Below are positions 28,001-41,444 of a stretch of 64,000 bases of DNA, one piece after another. The position numbers and the translations under genes were made by a program. The stretch's first letter is position 1, and each line of letters starts with the position of its first letter. The notes beneath the pieces were generated by a model. It saw only the letters and a list, made by a program, of their open reading frames with translations, ran no database searches and was not told the origin of the DNA. Source of the DNA: Eremophila alpestris peregrina (lineage: Eukaryota; Chordata; Aves; Passeriformes; Alaudidae); the NCBI GenBank assembly GCA_009792885.1, contig WMCF01000089.1:692737-756736 (forward strand), written 5' to 3'.

Positions 28001-31000
28001 CGTTAAGAGGAAGGTCTAAGGCTCAAAAGGCAGCGAATTTTGGTTCAGCTTGTATAGATACACACATGAAGCAGGAAAGTGCCTCCTGCTTTTGAGAGCC
28101 TGAGAAATGTGGCCTAGCTTCAAGAAGTAGGTTTACCACTGAGATGTAAGTTGCTTTTAGGAGATGTCATTTTTTTGTAGACTATTTTAGGTCAGGATGG
28201 TAATACTTCCCAGGGAACAGTTGTCTAATAAATGCTGTAGATAGTCACATAGTTTTCTTTTAGCCAATCTATACCATTTGCCTTATATCTGCTGCTCTTT
28301 TGACCTGGCCCCAGCCTATCCATTGACCACTTACTTCTATTAAAAGGTTTCATGAAGTCTTCAAAACGCTTGCTGAAAGTGATGAGGGGAAACTTCATGT
28401 TCTGAGGGTTGTGTATGAGGTTTGGAAGAATCATCCGCAGGTAAGAGGCTGGAATGTGAAGGATCTCTTGCGAGTTTCAACTCACAGAGGTCATACGTGA
28501 ATTTTTAAAAAATGTACTGTTTGTTTTATATCCTTTAAAATAACTTGTCTAAGGGAAGTTTAGTTTGTATTTAGTGTTGCTACTACTAAAGTGAAGGCTG
28601 GACAAAAATATATTCTTGCAGTGGTGCTGCTTCTTCTCAAGAGTTCACTGTGAAAGTGCAAGGGCTGTCATTAAGACTCAATTCATACTGTGCTGGTTGT
28701 TGAACAAGGGAATAACTTTTGCTGAAACCATGGTCAGAGTCTGAAAGAAACATAAATACGTAAATTTAAAAAAAATGTAGATCTCATATCTAAAACACGC
28801 CACAATCCTAGAAGTGTGGAAGCCTAGGGATTTTAAAGGCTTTTTTTTTTCTCCCAACAATTGCTAGTGAAAGGCGTCCAGTTATTACCCAGAGCTCATG
28901 CTAGAGTCATTACTGTGTGTGGGCAGGGTGAGTAGAGCCGCAGTAGTGGCTGTTCAGAACAGATCAGTCTGACAGTGCTGTGATAATGTTCATTCTTGAG
29001 CCAGGGAAAATAACACCCTAAAAGACCTACGAAAGATGCCTTGGTTGTTTAAGCTGTTCAGTTTCTTCACAGCAATTGTGTTTTACCTCAGCTGTCATTT
29101 TTCTATGAATAGAAATCAATGAGGAACTTGGGCTAACTTAGCCTGTGTTAGTTATTTCACATATTCCTTGCTGGTTTGTTTGTGTTGCTGGAAAGTGGAC
29201 TGTTGCACAGGCCAGACTGTAAGAAGTGATGCCTGAGAACCAGGAGTAATCCTTGCATCTGCTGCCAGATCTGTGGTCCATTCTCTAGTGATAAAAATGA
29301 GCACCTAGAAGACACCTATGTAAGCTGTTACCTCTCTTAAAAACATCAAAAAAGGGGGATTTTTAAAAAAATGTATTTAACTTATTACCTAGTTTACTGA
29401 CCTTGAAAATGTGACATTTACAGTCTGACCTACTTTTTGCTGCCATTTTACTGGATCAGAAGAAATTTCATTACTGCAGTGTAGTACCTGTATCAGCTTC
29501 CTCTTCATTCCTTTGTATCACAGCATTACCAAATTGAGATGGGGTTTCAAAACCAGACTAAATAGTCATGTTATATGTTTATGAATAAATCAAGATCCCT
29601 TTAAAAAAATCTCAAGTGCAAATCTTAGGAAAGTCTGCTGTTCTGTTTAATCATGGAATTTTTCTTCTCTTGCTTTTACTGCAGTTCAGTGGTTTTTGCT
29701 TCTGATCAAGCACTTTTTTCTTATTCCCAAGTCTTTCAACCTCCTTGTCACACAGAAGGAATGGTGCTTTCACAGCAGGGCACTTGTCCAGAGCCTGTTT
29801 TCAGGCTGCTCACCCTACTCTCATGTCTATGGGAACACCCTTTGATTTGGTTCAGACCAACAATGCTTACTTGTATGGCTTAAAGCACTAATGAGTGGTG
29901 TGTGCTGCAGGTAGTGATTTAACAGCAGGAGTCAGTAGTCCATGGACTTTACAGCAAGCTGGTGGTGATGACTTCATAAAGAGAAACTTTAACATTGAGA
30001 TAAAATATTTTCTCGAAATCCTAGATGTGTGTTTTTTGGAAGACCAGGCTAAGTAATCAGAAATCCTTCCTGGCAATGCAGAAAGACAAATAAAGCATAG
30101 GATACTATCCTGGGACTTGAAAATTGAGAGCTGAATCCTCTGTATGATTCATTCAGTTATTTTAATTTTCCTTCCTTAAAAGGAGCTTTACACTTCCTCA
30201 TTTGACAACGGGTGGTTGTAAGGATAAATACAGTGCAGGCTGTGGTTCTTAGATACTCAGGCATTCAATCACATGAGTAACTAAGATAAGCCCTTTTTTT
30301 CTGAACAGCTTGCATCTTCTTTAGTCAGTAACTCTTCTCTGCAGTTGCCTGCTCAATGGCTTGCAGCTCCCTCAGAATCATGGCAATGCCTTTACAAGTG
30401 GAGCCTCTCCACTGACTCCACGATGCTCGTTCGTTCTGTCCCAAAGTTAATGGGCCCTGTAGAGAAAAGCTTACTGTCACGTTTGGAGGCTGTGGCAGTT
30501 CAAGGAGAGTAGGCTAACAGCAGCTCCTTCATTATGGTGATCTGACAGGTATATGTGCTCTGCTTGGAGTACTTTGATATCAAATAGTAGCACTCGTGTC
30601 TCTCAAGGCCTTGGTTCCAACTCTGATTCTTATATTTTTTGCTTTTGTATGGGAGTATATATGCTAACAAAGAGTGATACTTTCAGAAGTAGGTATGGTT
30701 GGTAACAAAATTAGAATGCTGTGTATAATTGATACAGGTCCTCTCATTTGAAATGTTTTAAGCTAGACTACCCAGTTTGCTAAAGTATTTGAAACTACTT
30801 AGTAATACCACTGATGTAGAGTTGCACTGAATTGTCTCTGGTTTTATCTGAGGCATGAATATTGTACACAGATTGTGTATGTATTGTCTTTCACAAAATA
30901 CAGATGATTGCTGTGCTTGTGGACAAGATGATTCGGACACAAATCGTTGACTGCGCTGCAGTTGCAAACTGGATCTTTTCTTCAGAGCTGGCACATGATT

Positions 31001-34000
31001 TTACTAGGTAACAAGAACTTGGTTTGGGTTATTTCTTTGATTTGCTATTTTAAGTGTCAGTACATAATTCAATCTTTGAAAACTCAGTAGTGGAATAAGG
31101 TTCAATTAGTCTTTTGCCCTTTCTACAAAATATGTACTTAAACATTTTCCTTTCTGAGTTGGGGTATGGCTGTTACTGTGACAGCACAAGATTGCTGCTA
31201 GCGTGTCATTTTGCTGGTAGTGTCTAAGCCTGCTGAAGTGGAACTGTTCCTAGACAGAGTCTTGGCTGTGTGTTGTGTCACTGCTGGCTGGGCACAGCCC
31301 TGGCCTTTGGGGGTGCGGTGTAACTTGTATCACCACTGATGCACTGCGTATTGAAATCGGGAGAACTGTCCCACCTGGAGAGTCAAGTTTGGTGTTAGTT
31401 GTCTTGCAGTGTGTGCATGAAATAAAATTCTGACTCTGAAGTGTACTGCAGCAAGAACTGATTGTTGAGATTTCTTGCATTACAAGTATGCTTTCCTGTA
31501 TGCTGAGTTCAGTGTGGTAGATGTCTCTTTAAATGATACTTAGATTTTTTTATTCTCCTACTTAGATTTTTCTGTTAAAAAGACTACATTTAGTTTCCTG
31601 TTTTCAAGGAGTGTAATGTGATGTTTTGAGCTTTGTGTCTTTCCTAGGTTTTATATCTGGGAGATCTTACATTCCACAATTCGTAAGATGAATAAGCATG
31701 TCCTGAAGATTCACAAAGAACTGGAGGAGACTAAAGCAAGATTGGCCAGGCAGCATAAAAGAGTGAGTACTTGTTTGTAAATTTTAAACCAAGTTATACA
31801 AGCATGCTTGCTGATGTACAGACACACAGTTGGTTTTGGGAAGGACTGAATACATACAATTCTTCAGGAAGCATGTCTGCAGAGATGTGGTCAGCTGTAG
31901 CACTGAGGCATCAAAAATCAGATGCATGTTCTTGGTCCACCTTTCTATGGTAGCTGTAATTTAAGAATTTAGTAAAATCTTGTAAGGGAGTTCATGTGTC
32001 TGTTCAAGTTCTCTCCCACAAGTTTCTCTTCCAATACGATCATGTCTTCCATTTGCCTTCTAATCTGGATTCCAGTTACTTTATTAGAGAACAGTAAGAA
32101 CAGTTGCAAATTATTTATAGTAAGTTCTGTTAAAGAGTGCTCTTGTGGCTTCCATGCAGAAGTGCACAGAAACAGCTATTTGTGAGTGAGAAGTTGGCTG
32201 TTACTGTTCTTCTGATGGATGCTGCTGGATTCTGACACTGGCATGGCACTTCCTTCTTCCAGCTTATTTTCCTGAATATGGTTGCATGATCTTGCATTAT
32301 TAAATACAGCAAACTGATGAGGAAGCAGCTGCTGTTTTGTTCTATTGTCTCAAGTGGGCCAGTAAAATCGGGTGAGTCTTTGTCTGTGGCAGCTGGAAAA
32401 GATAGGGCCCAAGGAAGCTTGGCTGAATGCACTACTTAGTTATGACAGAATTAAGTCTGTTTATAAATATGCTGAATTGCAGAAAGCAAGGGAGAATTTC
32501 TGTGTTTCTTTGAGGTCTGTAAATGTGTTTACCTGCATGAAACCCTTAACTGGCTCCAAAGTTTTGAATGAGGTTAGGGTCAAAATGTGACACGGAGCCT
32601 GCTGACGTTTTTTGAAGAAAGCTTCTTAAGTCAGTCATTTGTCCAGATGCTTCTGTTGAGAGATCACTAATAACTAACAGCTTGCCTGTGTTGGTTCATC
32701 CCAGCCCCTTCACCTTGTTTCCTTCACTCACAGCAACAGCCATCCTGCTTGCCTCCTCAGTCTACATTGATGAGCAGTTAATAAATGCCTGTGATTATGG
32801 AAGACTTAGATGTAGTCATTGATCTTACTGATGCAAAGAGCTTCTCTGGCATGTAAATATACCAGTGTTTTCTATCCTTGTCTCTTGCTGCAGCTCTTTA
32901 TTACTTAGTACTTTAAATGAGTGTTGTGCCAGGAAGAAACATTTTTATGCAACAATGAGTAGTTCTGCCGGCTCTTGCTCTGCTGCATGACCATTCTTTT
33001 TAGAGGAAGTAAGCCATCAAGTTTTGATGCTCCCAGCATGAAGGGGATTCCATTACCATGGAATGAGTCCAAGGCTTGCATGCTTTATCTTGGTCCTTCA
33101 CTGTTTTGAGTTCAGAAAACCTCTATAGATGGGGAAAAAGGCAAGTTCCTTTAAAGAATAAAATCAAATTCTCACTTGCTTTGGTAAGTAGCTTTCATTT
33201 TTCACACTGATTCAGAGTTCTACCTGTCCTGTAGTTGGGAACTTCATTTCCTATGCTTGTAGGTGAGGTAACACATGGCCCTGTATTTGTCCCAGATTAC
33301 ACATGCTTCTTTTACAGACATTTGAAGTTACGAGCTGGTAATTTATGGATGTTTTTGCACAAAATCATGATACTAAAGCAGTGTCTTGTGTTTGAATTTG
33401 CCATAATCCATCCTTTCCTCCTATATGCCTTGTAATCTTGTTTAAGACCTAGTCATGTGAGCTTCCAAGGCTGATACTTAGGTGTATTTTGTGGGGGGTG
33501 GTGGTGTCGTGTTGTTTTTGATGCAGTGAAGCATGCCATGTTCCCAGTTAGTACATCAGTTTCTGCGCTGACCCTTTCTGGTCTTGAGAGTAAACTTGTG
33601 ATCATGAATATAGGGAGTCCCCACTTCAAAAACACTGGCTCCAGGCCTCAGCCTTCCTGTTGTGCTTCAGCCAGCTGGATTAATTTTAGTTCTTGCACCA
33701 AGTGCAGGAGAGAATTTGCACCAGGTGCATTATTTTTTGAAGCCCTGAGATTTCAGAACTGTTTATTTAATAAAATACCTGTCTTGCTGCAGTAGATGCA
33801 ATTTGAAAGAATCTATGCCAGCTTGTTTTTAACAAGTTGTTCAATACCATGTAATGATAAAGTTAGTAGACATATTACCTTTTACTGTGTTTCCCTTAAA
33901 TAAATCATGAAATCATAGAATGGCCTGGGTTAGAAGGGACCTCAAAGATCACCTGGTTTTAAGCCCTTGCCATGAGCAGGGACACCTTCCACTAGACCAC

Positions 34001-37000
34001 CTTGCTCAGAGCTCCATCCAATCTGGCTGTGAATAGTCCCAGGGATGGGGCATCCATAACTTCTCTGGGCAGCATGTTGCAGTGCCTTACCACTCTCACA
34101 GTAAAGAATTTCTTCCTTAGTTCTTATCTAAACCTACTTTCTTTCAGGTTAAGGCCATTAATTATTGTTCTTCTACCACTGTATGCTCTTCTAATTAGCC
34201 CCTTTTTCCTGGATGCTTACTGAAAGGCTGCAGTTAGATCACCCCAGAGCCTGGTCTGCTCCAGGCTGAACGAATCCAGTTCTCTTGAGCTTTCCCTTGT
34301 AAGAGAGGTGCTTCATCCCCCTCATCATCTTGGTGTCCCTGCTCTGGACTCACTCCAACACTTCCAGGTCCTTCCTGTGCTGGGACCCCAGAGCTGGATG
34401 CAGGTTCCAGGTGGGGTCTCAGCAGAGCAGAGCAGAGGGGCAGAATCCCCTCCCTCCCCTGCTGCCCACACTGCTTTGGATGCAGCCCAGGACACGTTTG
34501 GCTTTCTGGGCTGGGAGTGCCCATGGCTGGGTCATGTCCAGCCTCACCCAGCAGAGCCCCCAAGGCCTTCTCACAGGGCTGCTCTCCCTCTGTTCAGCCC
34601 CAGCCTGTGCCAGTACTGCGGGCTGTCCTGGCCCAGGTGCAGCTCCTCACACTTGGCCTCATTAAACCTCATGGGATTCCTAAGGGCCCCTTCTTGAGCT
34701 TGTCCAGATCCCTCTGGATGGCATCCTGTCCTTCAGGACTGTCAGCTGCACCACTCAGCTTGGTGTCATCTGCAAACTTGATGAGGGTGCGCTTGACCCC
34801 TTTGTCAGTAATCTAGATAACTCTGGTCCCAGTACAGATCCCTGAGGGATACCACTGGTCATTGATGTCCACTGGAACTCTGAGGTCTTGGCCTCTACCC
34901 TCTGGATGCCACCGATTTGTTATCCATTAAACAGCTCACCCATCAAATCCATCTCTCTCCAGTTTAGAGAGAAGGATGCTGTGGAGGACCATGACAAGTG
35001 ACATCTGCTGCCCTTGTCTTGTCCACTCCATCATAGAGGGCTTGCAGGTTGGTCAGGCAGGACTTGCCCTTGGGAAACCCGTGCTGGCTGTCCCAAATCA
35101 CATCCCTGTCCTCCATGTGCCTTGGCACAGCTTCCAGCAGGATCTGTTCCATGATCTTCCCAGGCACAGTGGTGACACTCACAGATCAGTTGTTCCAGGG
35201 GTCCTCCTTTCTACTCTTTTTAAAGATGGGTACCACATTTTCCCTTTTCCAGTCACCTGGGACTTCACCAGACTGTCACAACTTTTCAAATGTGGTGAAG
35301 AGTGGTTTGGCAACTACATCAGCTGGTTCCCACAGGACTCTAGGATGCATCTCACTGGCTCCTGTAGACTTTTAGTATGTTCAGGTTCTTCAGGTGGCCA
35401 CGAACCTGATCTTTACTGAGAGTGGGAGAGACTTTGCTCCCCCAGTCCTCATCCTGCTCTTTGTCCACTCAAGAGATGTGGGAAGAGGGGTTACCATTGA
35501 AGACTGTGGCAAAAGAAGTTCTTGAGCACCTCAGCTTTCTCCTCAGTCATTGTTACCAGCATTGTCTGTCAGGGGACACACCTTCTTTGACTTCCCTTTT
35601 CTGGCTGACATACCTTCCTGTTATTCTTTGTGTCCCTTGCCGGGTTCTGTTCCGGCTTTGCCTTGGTCTTCCTTACCCCATCCCTACACAACCCGATTTT
35701 GTCTCTATGCTCTTCCCAGGTTGCGTGTCCTGGTTTCCACTGCTCCTGCATTTGCTTCTTTCCTTTTAGTTTGACCAGCAGTTCCCTGCTCAGCCATTTC
35801 AGTCTCCTGCCTTCCTTGTCTGATTTCTTGCTCCTGAGGATTGCAAGCTCTTGCTCTCTTATGGAGATTTGCCAGCTCTGTTCCTCTCCTTTGTCCCTGA
35901 GGGCAGTCTCCCAGGCAATCTCATTGACTATGTCCCTGGAAAGCTGAGCGTTTGCTTTCCTAAAGTTCAGGGGCCTCTCCTGACTCCTTTCTTGACCCGT
36001 ATCCCTCATGACTCTGAACTCCACCAAGGCATGATCACTGCCTCCCAGGCTGCCTCCTGTCTTGATGTCCCCCATCAGCTCCCTTGTGCTGGTGACCAGC
36101 AGGTCCAGTGACACTCCCCTTATTGTAGGCTATTTCCTGGGTCAGGAATTTATCCTCCATGCTTTCCAGGAATCTCAAGGATTACCTACAGCTACTTTTC
36201 CAGCATGCGCAGGGGTGGTTGAAGTCCTCCAGCAGCACAAGAGTCTGTGAGTGCAATGCCTCCTGTAGCAGGAGCAAGAAGGCTCCATCAGTGGTTTCTC
36301 CTTGACTGGAGCCCACCATGGACTCTGACCAAAAGGCTCCTTTTGTTACCTCAGTCTGGGGTCATCACCCACCAGCTTTTGACTTGCTCATGGCTGTTCT
36401 TCAGAGACTCTTCAGAGGCTCAATCCAAGTTTTGATGTAGAGGGCAATCCCTCTGTGTCTCTTTCTTCCCATGTCCCTTCTTGAACAGCCTGTGGCCATT
36501 CTTAGTCACACTCCAGTCATGGAATCCATCCCACTGAGTTTCAGGAATGACAACAAGGTCATAAGTGTCCAGAAGCACAGTGGCTTCCAGCTCCTCCTGT
36601 TGGTTGCCAGTGCTGCATGCCCTTATATAGGGGCACCTCAGTTGTGCTGTCAGCCACAGCATCTTCCTGCAGGAAAACCCCTTAATTCTCATAAGTCTCT
36701 ATACTTGCTCTAGTTTTTCTGAAATCTTGGTATTAGTTGGTTCTTTTTCACAGCTTTACCTTATTAGCATTTTTCCTTCCAAATTTTTATCCGGAATTGT
36801 GGGTTGCTCTTCAGTTGTTCTGCAGACCTTTTCACACGTGGAACTGGAGGGCATTAATGGTATCCACACCAGCCAAATTACTGGTTAAGTCCTGTGTTGC
36901 TGTCATTTGCAGCGAGACAGTGATGATGACGATGACGACGATGACCGAAGCACCGACCGGGAAGATGGACCACTGGAGGAGCAGATAGAGCGCTTGCAGG

Positions 37001-38530
37001 AAAAAGTTGAGTCAGCCCAGAGTGAGCAGAAGAATCTCTTTCTTGTTATATTCCAGGTAATGATGGTCAAAATGTCTTCTTAGGTTAGGTTTTGAAGTTA
37101 CTTGATTGATAAGCTTTCAGCATCACTACTATCTTGGGCATTTTCTTGGAATAAGAATATGGAAAGGGGTTGATGAGTTTACTATGGCTTAGAGTCAATC
37201 CAGATCATCCCTCTGCAAAGACTGGTTCTGAGCAGGATCTGATGAGTTTCAAGTGCTTAAGAGCAGAGGAGTTCTGCTAGCACACAATTTCCTGAACAAC
37301 CAGAAGGTAACTGGTTTTATTTTCATACTAAATTCAGTATTTGCCAAGCAAAATAATTGTTCTCACAGTGCTGTTCAAAGCTTCTGACCCTCTTACCTGA
37401 GGTTAGGATTCTGCTTTAATTTGATGAGAGTTGAATAAGTTTGTGTTTTTCCCCCTCTGCTGCAGCGTTTCATTATGTTGTTAACGGAGCACTTAGTGCG
37501 CTGCGAGACTGGTGGAATTGATGTATTTACACCTTGGTACAAGAGCTGTATAGAGAGGTTGCAGCAGATCTTCCTGCAGGTGAGTTTCGTTTCTCAGTTT
37601 GCAGGGGCGTTGGTGGGGCCGTGCTGAATTGGGAAAGCTCAGCTGATGGAGGCTGAGAGCTCCATGAGAGTAGCAGTAGGTGGCAGCAGCACATTTCCCC
37701 CAGAGGCTGGTGTGGGGCCAGGTCACAACTCTCTGGCTCTGGCCAAATCTCTGCCACAGTCTGGTGGAGTGACTTGATCCTAAGTGGAGAATTCCCTCAC
37801 TGTAAGCATACTGCAAAAGAATTTCAAGATGTGATTATGAATTTCACCAACTTCTCAACTGTGTAAATAAGTGAATTAAAATAGTGCAGGTTTCATTTTA
37901 GTGAGGTGCATAAATGTCTATTAAACATGATTTTGAATATTTGGCTCTGTATTAAATCAGTTAATAAGCACAGATGGCTGGATGAAAGTGATGAGTTACA
38001 GGAAGTTATACCTGTATGAGCACAAGATGTGTTGAAGAATGGAGGGGTGGTGTAATTCTCCCTTGGGATGAACCCTTCCCTGGTAGTAGATGCGTCTTCA
38101 GAGGAAAGGAAATACCGTGATTTCTCCTAAGATACCTGCAGTGGCATTGTGTCATGCAGAGAATTCAGGATCTGTGGCTGAGGAGTTAGAGGAAGCACAA
38201 GGCAGGATTTCAGCACAGGCTTCGTTCTTGCAGTCAGCAGTGCCTCTACATTAGGCTTTTCTTATCCATTGCTGCTACTTTGTGGAAATTAGATGTGCTA
38301 AACAATTCAGATAAGAATGTTTGTGGTTCTTACCTATCTTGACTTCTCTGCCTATTCCGATATAAATGTAAAAACAGTAAACATATGCAGTTTGTTTTTG
38401 TTTTTCTGTCTGCCAGCACCACCAGATAATCCAGCAGTACATGGTGACGCTAGAGAACCTCCTGTTTACAGCTGAACTGGACCACCACATTCTGGCTGTG
38501 TTTCAGCAGTTCTGTGCTCTGCAGGCCTGA
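10045..38530 (+). CDS. NCBP1: NCBP1, nuclear cap-binding protein subunit 1 (CBP80), complete
   Basis: Spliced from 23 coding exons: 10045-10078, 10197-10282, 11018-11118, 12290-12446, 13483-13590, 14116-14237, 14727-14796, 16155-16370, 17273-17370, 18675-18738, 20891-21001, 21403-21467, 22151-22213, 23511-23585, 24649-24752, 25594-25716, 26898-27000, 28347-28440, 30904-31007, 31648-31762, 36913-37056, 37466-37579 and 38417-38530. All borders are GT/AG and every phase joins, giving 794 codons plus TGA; human CBP80 is 790. The protein starts MSRRRHSD and has a basic N-terminal nuclear-localisation segment (HKRRR). Known family architecture is three helical MIF4G-like repeats (first at roughly residues 30-240). 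Exons 20-21 encode a charged coiled-coil region with an Asp tract at 675-682. With NCBP2 it forms the nuclear cap-binding complex, acting in splicing, 3'-end processing, export and pioneer translation. It is divergent from TSTD2 and convergent with XPA. The donor after exon 11 (GTATCC) is weak. Confidence 0.97.
18960..19140 (+). mobile_element. CR1 LINE 3'-end fragment
   Basis: Degenerate copy of the CR1 3' end in plus orientation within NCBP1 intron 10. Recognisable blocks are AACCTGCTCTAGGTGACCCTGC at 19058-19079 and the terminal part resembling GATGATCTCCAG...CAGCCATTCTG near 19101-19131. It is 5'-truncated, as most CR1 copies are, and old enough that the typical purine-rich linker is partly lost. 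Confidence 0.75.
33903..36705 (-). mobile_element. CR1 LINE, near full ORF2 region, inactive, in NCBP1 intron 20
   Basis: A non-LTR retrotransposon in antisense orientation to NCBP1. The 3' end is at about 33903-33925, where the minus strand has the CR1-type terminal octamer pair ATTCTATG/ATTTCATG. Coding remnants on the minus strand run from the endonuclease start (near 36692, containing NQQEELEATVLLDTYDLVVI), through endonuclease end and linker (36114-35569), to reverse transcriptase (around 35182-34964, with SVTTVPGKIMEQILLEAV and GKSCLTNLQALYD). The pieces are in different frames with stops, so the element is dead. The 5' end with ORF1 is missing, which is typical 5' truncation. Its length, about 2.8 kb, makes up over half of the 5.15 kb intron. 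Confidence 0.9.
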
Positions 38531-38839
38531 GGGATCATTTGTGGACAGAGTCTTGTCTGCAGGACTTTAGTGAATTTAATTTTTTTTTTAATGGCAGAAC
38601 TTAACATGGGGATGGAAGAATTTTTTTGACTAAAACTGGCTTTCATGTGCTCCTATATAAAACAATAGAGTGTTCTAAAAGAAAAAACACAAACTGTGTA
38701 AGCATCATAAGCCTTAAAAGATATGACTAATAGGGGATATTTGTGAAGTAAAGTATTAATTCTTTTTGTTGTCTTTTAATTTAGTTTGACTCTTCGCTTC
38801 ATGATAGTAATTTTGTTTCTCCCCTCTTGCCTATATAAA

Positions 38840-38845
38840 AATAAA
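38840..38845 (+). terminator. Candidate NCBP1 polyadenylation signal (proximal)
   Basis: AATAAA lies 310 bases after the NCBP1 stop codon, inside ATATAAAAATAAAAATC. It is the first canonical hexamer downstream of the stop. Cleavage would be expected 10-30 bases further on. The sequence just downstream is C- and A-rich rather than clearly GT-rich, so usage is uncertain. Confidence 0.45.
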
Positions 38846-40855
38846 AATCAGGCACACTCCTCCCCCCAAAAAAATTCCTAACCTCACAACAAAAAAAGCC
38901 AACCCCGAGCAATTGTTACCCCTGCTTGTCCTTTAAATCAAAATAATTGCAGAAATGAGGAACAATTCGTAGTGTTTTGTGAGTATGAAAGGGGATGCAC
39001 CTTCTCAGTGAGCAGTGTGGTAAGTTCTCTAGTACATGACATAGGAAAACTGTCTTAACTTTGGGCATGTGAAACACGTTTTCAGAGTAGCATAGAGCAT
39101 ACAGATTTGTTTTATTACCAAGCCAGATAGATTTTTCACAGTTTGAAAGAACATGTAATACAATTGAAATATGTTTTTAAAATGTGTTGTCTAGTGTCTT
39201 ATTACAGTATCTGTAAACAGTCAGTAGAGAAGCTTCATGGACCACTTCTTAAAAGTACAATTCTTTTTGCTCTGTGGTCAAGAAATCATGAACTGATCTT
39301 GGTGGCAGTCTTCACTGATAAATAGAGACAGTAAGCAAGAGTTGGAGTGGCACAAACTTCTGACTTCCATGCTGCAAGCCTTACCTGGGTGTTGGGAGCT
39401 CCAGCCCTAGATGCCAGGAAGGGGACAGGACAGTGCTGAGCTTGTTTTTTTTTCTCTCAGCCTGTAACTCATTGGGCTGTCACATTTGCGCTGGGCTGGA
39501 CCTGCAGGATGTCAGAAACCTTTCTGTTTAGTGGCAGTGAATGAACCAAGTGCTCTCACCTCATCTGGCTTGGCAACAACTGCTGCCTCTGCTGCACTTC
39601 CCTTGCTTTAAAATGTGACAGCAGCATGTTGCTCCCTTGTCTTCAAGGAAGTGTTTTAATGCCAAATTAAGTGATACATGACAGCAGACTTAGACTGGGA
39701 GAACACAACTGAAAATAGGGCAGGCTTAGTTTTGAGTTAGGCCAGTAATACGAGGTACATAAGAGCCAAACCAGAGTGTTCTGTACTGCAGTGAATGGCA
39801 GAGATGCTGCCTTAGGTGCTCAGGTCCTTCAGAGTGCAGAGGGCTTCCAGGCTGTTTATGGTCTCTTCATTTTGCAGGTGAATGTTTTAAAGAATTCCAT
39901 ACGCAGTGCTATTTAGTTTTAGCTTAGGAAATTACATACTTAGAGTGAGTAATTTTGTTCCTGTACAAATTATTTTTTCAGGTATTAGACCTAGAAATGC
40001 ATTTCATCTGTACGTTGACTAATGACCTCCTGACTAAGCAAGGAGGGTAAAAAATTGAACATTTTTCTTTGACTGTTCATCTAATTTTGTGTGTGGCCTG
40101 TAGCAATCCAATATATCCTCATAGAGTTAGATCTGTTACTTCTACTTTTTCTGCTTGCCCTTTCTGACTTGACTGATTCCTCCCCCACCATTCTTTCAGG
40201 GTGTATTGTTATTTGTTGTAAATTTGCTTTATGCAAGGATTTTGTCAGTCATGCACGGACTTATGCTTCAGATCTTTCTCTGTTAATGTTCTTGAGTAAT
40301 CAAATAGGGTTTCTTGTTGGTTTTTTATTTTTAGGAAACATTTAATACTTTAAAGGTTATAATTGGAGTTTAATAGTTTTTTTACTGGCTTGGGTCAGTA
40401 TCAGTTCTGATATTAACTAATAGTGAGGGTTCTGACTATAAATGTGACTTCTGTAAAACTGGTAATGCAGTTAGAACTTGCAAACCTGTAACTTTCTTTG
40501 AGCCTTGACGAATATTGATGCTGGGGATACAGTTGCAAATGCTTGAGTGTAATCCTGTGTTTTAAAACCAAATAGCAATGTCTTTCAAAATTGATTTAAC
40601 TTCCAATCATGCCAGGCTTTGAGCATGGGCTTTGATTGCATTTTTTGAGTCTGTTGGACACCTTCACCTTCTTTTAGGTCTAATGGTGTACACCTGACTT
40701 GACTGGATCTGTAAGAAAGCAAGTTAAACGCTGATGTAGTGATTCCAGCACCTAACTGGAGAACCTTGGAACTGCTGAAATGCAAAGTGGTGGATTGTGT
40801 AAAGATGCTGTAGAAATGTGGTGTGGTTGGAAAAAAATGCACACATAAAGACAAA

Positions 40856-40861
40856 AATAAA
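40856..40861 (+). terminator. Candidate distal polyadenylation signal
   Basis: AATAAA within AAAAATAAATGAAGG is followed within about 40 bases by a TG/GT-rich segment (TGCTGCTGAGTGTTTGTCC). If used by NCBP1 it would give a 3'UTR of about 2.3 kb. The canonical hexamer alone is weak evidence. Confidence 0.35.
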
Positions 40862-41444
40862 TGAAGGTGAAGCAGGTTGCTGCTGAGTGTTTGTCCAATC
40901 TCTTTGGGGGACACTGAAGCAAAGTGGTTATGCTGGTGTTCAATTGCAGAGGGCTGTGAAGCAGTTTGGTTTCCCAGCACTTGTGCTGGTACCCTGACTT
41001 AACACACAAGCCTTCACCTCCTTGCACTGTCCTGTCCCTTGCCACCTCTAGAAGGGGAAGTGCTGCTGCAGGAGGTCAGGAGGGTGTGGGCTGGTGATGC
41101 TTGCTGTGTGGTGGGGCGGATGCTGCAGCATGCCCACAGAAGGGCAGTAGTCAGTAACCATCCCCATCTGCCCTGGAGAGGAGTTTAGGAACCCAAGGTA
41201 ACACTGGTTAGTGAAACCATGGCATGGAGGACTACCTCCAAAAGCCCTGCTGGGAACTTCCTCCCTCCTCTAGCCAAGAGCCCTTGCCCTTTGTTAGGTC
41301 TTGCAAGGCCTTAAATCCTCCTCTGCTTAGTGGGCCAGCAGGTTATTGGGTAGCTGCAGAGAAGAACATTGGAAAAGTGAAAACCTATTGGAAGCATCAT
41401 CTGCCCTTCCCAGGCACCTTGTCTGCTCTCACAAAGCCACAGAG

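Larger units (their letters stand above)
38531..41440 (+). other. NCBP1 3'UTR and downstream sequence
   Basis: This stretch follows the NCBP1 stop codon. It is AT-rich with no coding frame of note and no repeat I could identify. Its first part must be 3'UTR; how far the transcript reaches depends on which polyadenylation signal is used (candidates at 38840 and 40856). Confidence 0.6.

Noticed and set aside
34308..36250. Several plus-strand frames of 80-150 codons
   Set aside because: They are the antisense of the CR1 element on the minus strand.
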